Of a stretch of 64,000 bases of DNA, positions 62,745 through 64,000 are shown piece after piece. Location of the stretch: assembly GCF_000230695.2 (NCBI RefSeq), contig NC_020541.1, positions 1,426,001 through 1,490,000 on the forward strand, read 5' to 3'. Both the position numbers and the translations under genes were made by a program. The notes below the pieces were generated by a model. The model ran no database searches and had not been told where the DNA came from. It saw only the letters and a list, made by a program, of their open reading frames with translations. The DNA is from Rhodanobacter denitrificans (GTDB taxonomy: Bacteria > Pseudomonadota > Gammaproteobacteria > Xanthomonadales > Rhodanobacteraceae). Numbering within the stretch: position 1 is the first letter of the stretch; each line of letters opens with the position of its first letter.

Positions 62745-63634
62745 AGCCGCGCAACCGTTTGCGCATCGCGATGCAGAAATCCGGACGGCTCACCGAGCCG
62801 GCGCTGGATCTGCTGGCCCGCTGCGGGCTTACCTTCCGGCAGAGCCGCGACAAGCTGTTCTGCTTCGGCGAGGGCGAGCCGGTGGATCTGCTGCTGGTGC
62901 GCGACGACGACATCCCCGGCCTGATCGCGCAGGGCGTGTGCGACCTCGGCATCGTCGGGCGCAACGTGCTCAGCGAATTCCGGCTGACCGGCGGACGCGA
63001 GGCCGAGCCGCTGGCCGAGCTGCGCCCGCTCGGCTTCGGCCGTTGCCGGCTGTCGATCGCGGTGCCGCAGGAGCTGGATTACCGCGAGCCGCGGCAGTTG
63101 CACGGGCGGCGCATCGCCACCTCGTATCCCGGCCTGCTCGGCGAGTGGCTGCGCGCGCAGGGCGTCGACGCCGGCGTGGTGACCCTCGCCGGTTCGGTCG
63201 AGATCGCGCCGAAGCTGGGCACCGCCGATGCGATCTGCGACCTGGTGCAGAGCGGCGGCACGCTGGTGGCGAACCAGTTGCGCGAAGCCGACGTGCTGTT
63301 GCACAGCGAGGCGGTGCTGGCCGGCCCGCTGGCGCTGCCGGCGGACGAACGCGGCGACCTGCTGGAGCTGCTGCTGAAGCGGCTGGACGGGGTGATCCAG
63401 GTGCGCGAGTCGCGCCTGCTGCTGCTGCAGACCTCGCGCCACACGCTGGAGGCGGTGACCCGGCTGCTGCCGGGCGGTCCGCAGCCGACCCTGCTGCCGG
63501 TGGCCGGCCAGCCGGATCAATTGATGTTGCAGGCGCTGTGTGCCGGCGAGGTGAGCTGGCGGCAGCTGGAAGAGATCAAGAAGGCCGGGGCGCGCGAGAT
63601 GTTCGTGCTGCCGGTGGAGAAGATGCTGGCATGA
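62741..63634 (+). CDS. hisG: ATP phosphoribosyltransferase, long form
   Basis: HisG starts histidine synthesis from ATP and PRPP. The 297-residue protein has RLRIAMQKSGRLTEPALDLL at the start and the PRPP region LGTADAICDLVQSGGTLVAN. The C-terminal regulatory domain (from about residue 215) binds histidine for feedback control, as expected for the long HisG without HisZ. It overlaps hisR by 4 bases. hisD follows after 28 bases. Confidence 0.96.
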   Translation: MKPRNRLRIAMQKSGRLTEPALDLLARCGLTFRQSRDKLFCFGEGEPVDLLLVRDDDIPGLIAQGVCDLGIVGRNVLSEFRLTGGREAEPLAELRPLGFGRCRLSIAVPQELDYREPRQLHGRRIATSYPGLLGEWLRAQGVDAGVVTLAGSVEIAPKLGTADAICDLVQSGGTLVANQLREADVLLHSEAVLAGPLALPADERGDLLELLLKRLDGVIQVRESRLLLLQTSRHTLEAVTRLLPGGPQPTLLPVAGQPDQLMLQALCAGEVSWRQLEEIKKAGAREMFVLPVEKMLA

Positions 63635-63662
63635 ATCAGGTTGGCAAGAAGGGCAGGTTCGC

Positions 63663-64000
63663 ATGAAACGTCTGGACTGGAACGGCCTGGATGAAGCGGC
63701 GCGCCGCGAGGCGCTGGCGCGCCCCGCGCAGTCGCGTGCCGATGAACTGCGCCGCGGCGTCGAGCGGATCGTCGCCGTCGTGCGCGAACGCGGCGACGCG
63801 GCGCTGCGCGAACTCAGCGCGAAGTACGACCACTGCGCGCTGGAGGCGATCGCGGTGGACGAGGCCGAATTCGCTGCGGCCGAGGCTTCCCTCGATCCGG
63901 CCCTGAAGGCGGCGATCCGCGAAGCGGCGGCGCGCATCGAGGCGTTCCATCGCGCGGCGGCGCTGCAGCCGGTGGCGGTGGATACCGCACCCGGCGTGCG
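63663..64000 (+). CDS. hisD: Histidinol dehydrogenase, 5' part (runs off window)
   Basis: The frame starts at ATG 63663 and is open to the window edge (112 codons). It reads MKRLDWNGLDEAARREALAR, and further LRELSAKYDHCALEAIAV and REAAARIEAFHRAAALQP, matching the N-terminal domain of HisD, which performs the last two oxidations of histidine synthesis. The catalytic part lies outside. Its position after hisG is the normal his operon order. Confidence 0.9.
   Translation, partial: MKRLDWNGLDEAARREALARPAQSRADELRRGVERIVAVVRERGDAALRELSAKYDHCALEAIAVDEAEFAAAEASLDPALKAAIREAAARIEAFHRAAALQPVAVDTAPGV

Overview
The window is about 64 kb of high-GC chromosomal DNA with strong G/C bias at third codon positions. 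Gene content and order (hisR-hisG-hisD, truA-trpF-trpB-trpA-accD, fimV beside asd, metG near mrp and dcd, a lone rnfB beside nth, DUF3025 after rimO) point to a gammaproteobacterium of the Xanthomonadales, most likely Rhodanobacteraceae (Rhodanobacter or Dyella-like). The family assignment is inferred from gene content and protein motifs; no database search was run. I saw no tRNA, rRNA or CRISPR array.

Layout. 1-7.2 kb is a metal and oxyanion resistance block: the 3' part of a CusA/CzcA-type RND pump, a tiny cysteine-rich protein, and a chromate cluster in which chrB, a DUF1259 gene and chrA diverge from a stand-alone ChrB domain and a YncE-like propeller. 7.3-15.1 kb is mostly minus strand: a methyltransferase, an EamA exporter, an AsmA protein, a phospholipid-methyltransferase-like protein, an exported cyclophilin, and a trio of exported proteins (truncated haemoglobin, DUF3034, COG4315). 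15.4-17.4 kb has a PadR regulator coupled to a membrane sensor, then a methyltransferase. 17.4-21.2 kb is a tight minus-strand operon metG-DUF2007-rnfB-nth.

21.4-27 kb looks accessory: a coupled MFS-HAD-DeoR operon, a complete ISL3-family insertion sequence (24000-25330, 25-bp imperfect ends, A8 target duplication), and two DUF2147 genes plus the broken tail of a third. 27-45 kb is housekeeping: apbC/mrp, an FMN reductase, dcd, rimO, greB, a HerA-like ATPase, mltD, psd, prmB, aroC and asd. It also holds two REP-type inverted repeats, each supplying the stop codon of the preceding gene, and a hydroxyacid dehydrogenase reduced to 112 codons by an in-frame deletion. 45-53.5 kb runs fimV, truA, trpF, a JmjC/cupin protein, trpB, trpA, accD. 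Downstream of accD lies a duplicated 49-bp element made of DnaA-box-like 9-mers.

53.8-64 kb has a PAP2 phosphatase with an overlapping glycosyltransferase, gltX, a zur regulator followed by a perfect Zur-type palindrome in front of a MerC protein and a CDF zinc exporter, the small ribosomal protein Thx with a bidirectional terminator, an outer-membrane protein, and the start of the histidine operon led by a TrpR-family regulator with a candidate operator. The most interesting items beyond ordinary annotation are the phased TGTAG repeats at chrB, the duplicated DnaA-box element after accD, the REP/stop-codon fusions, the hairpin over the transposase start, the DUF2147 paralogue cluster and the Zur and HisR sites.
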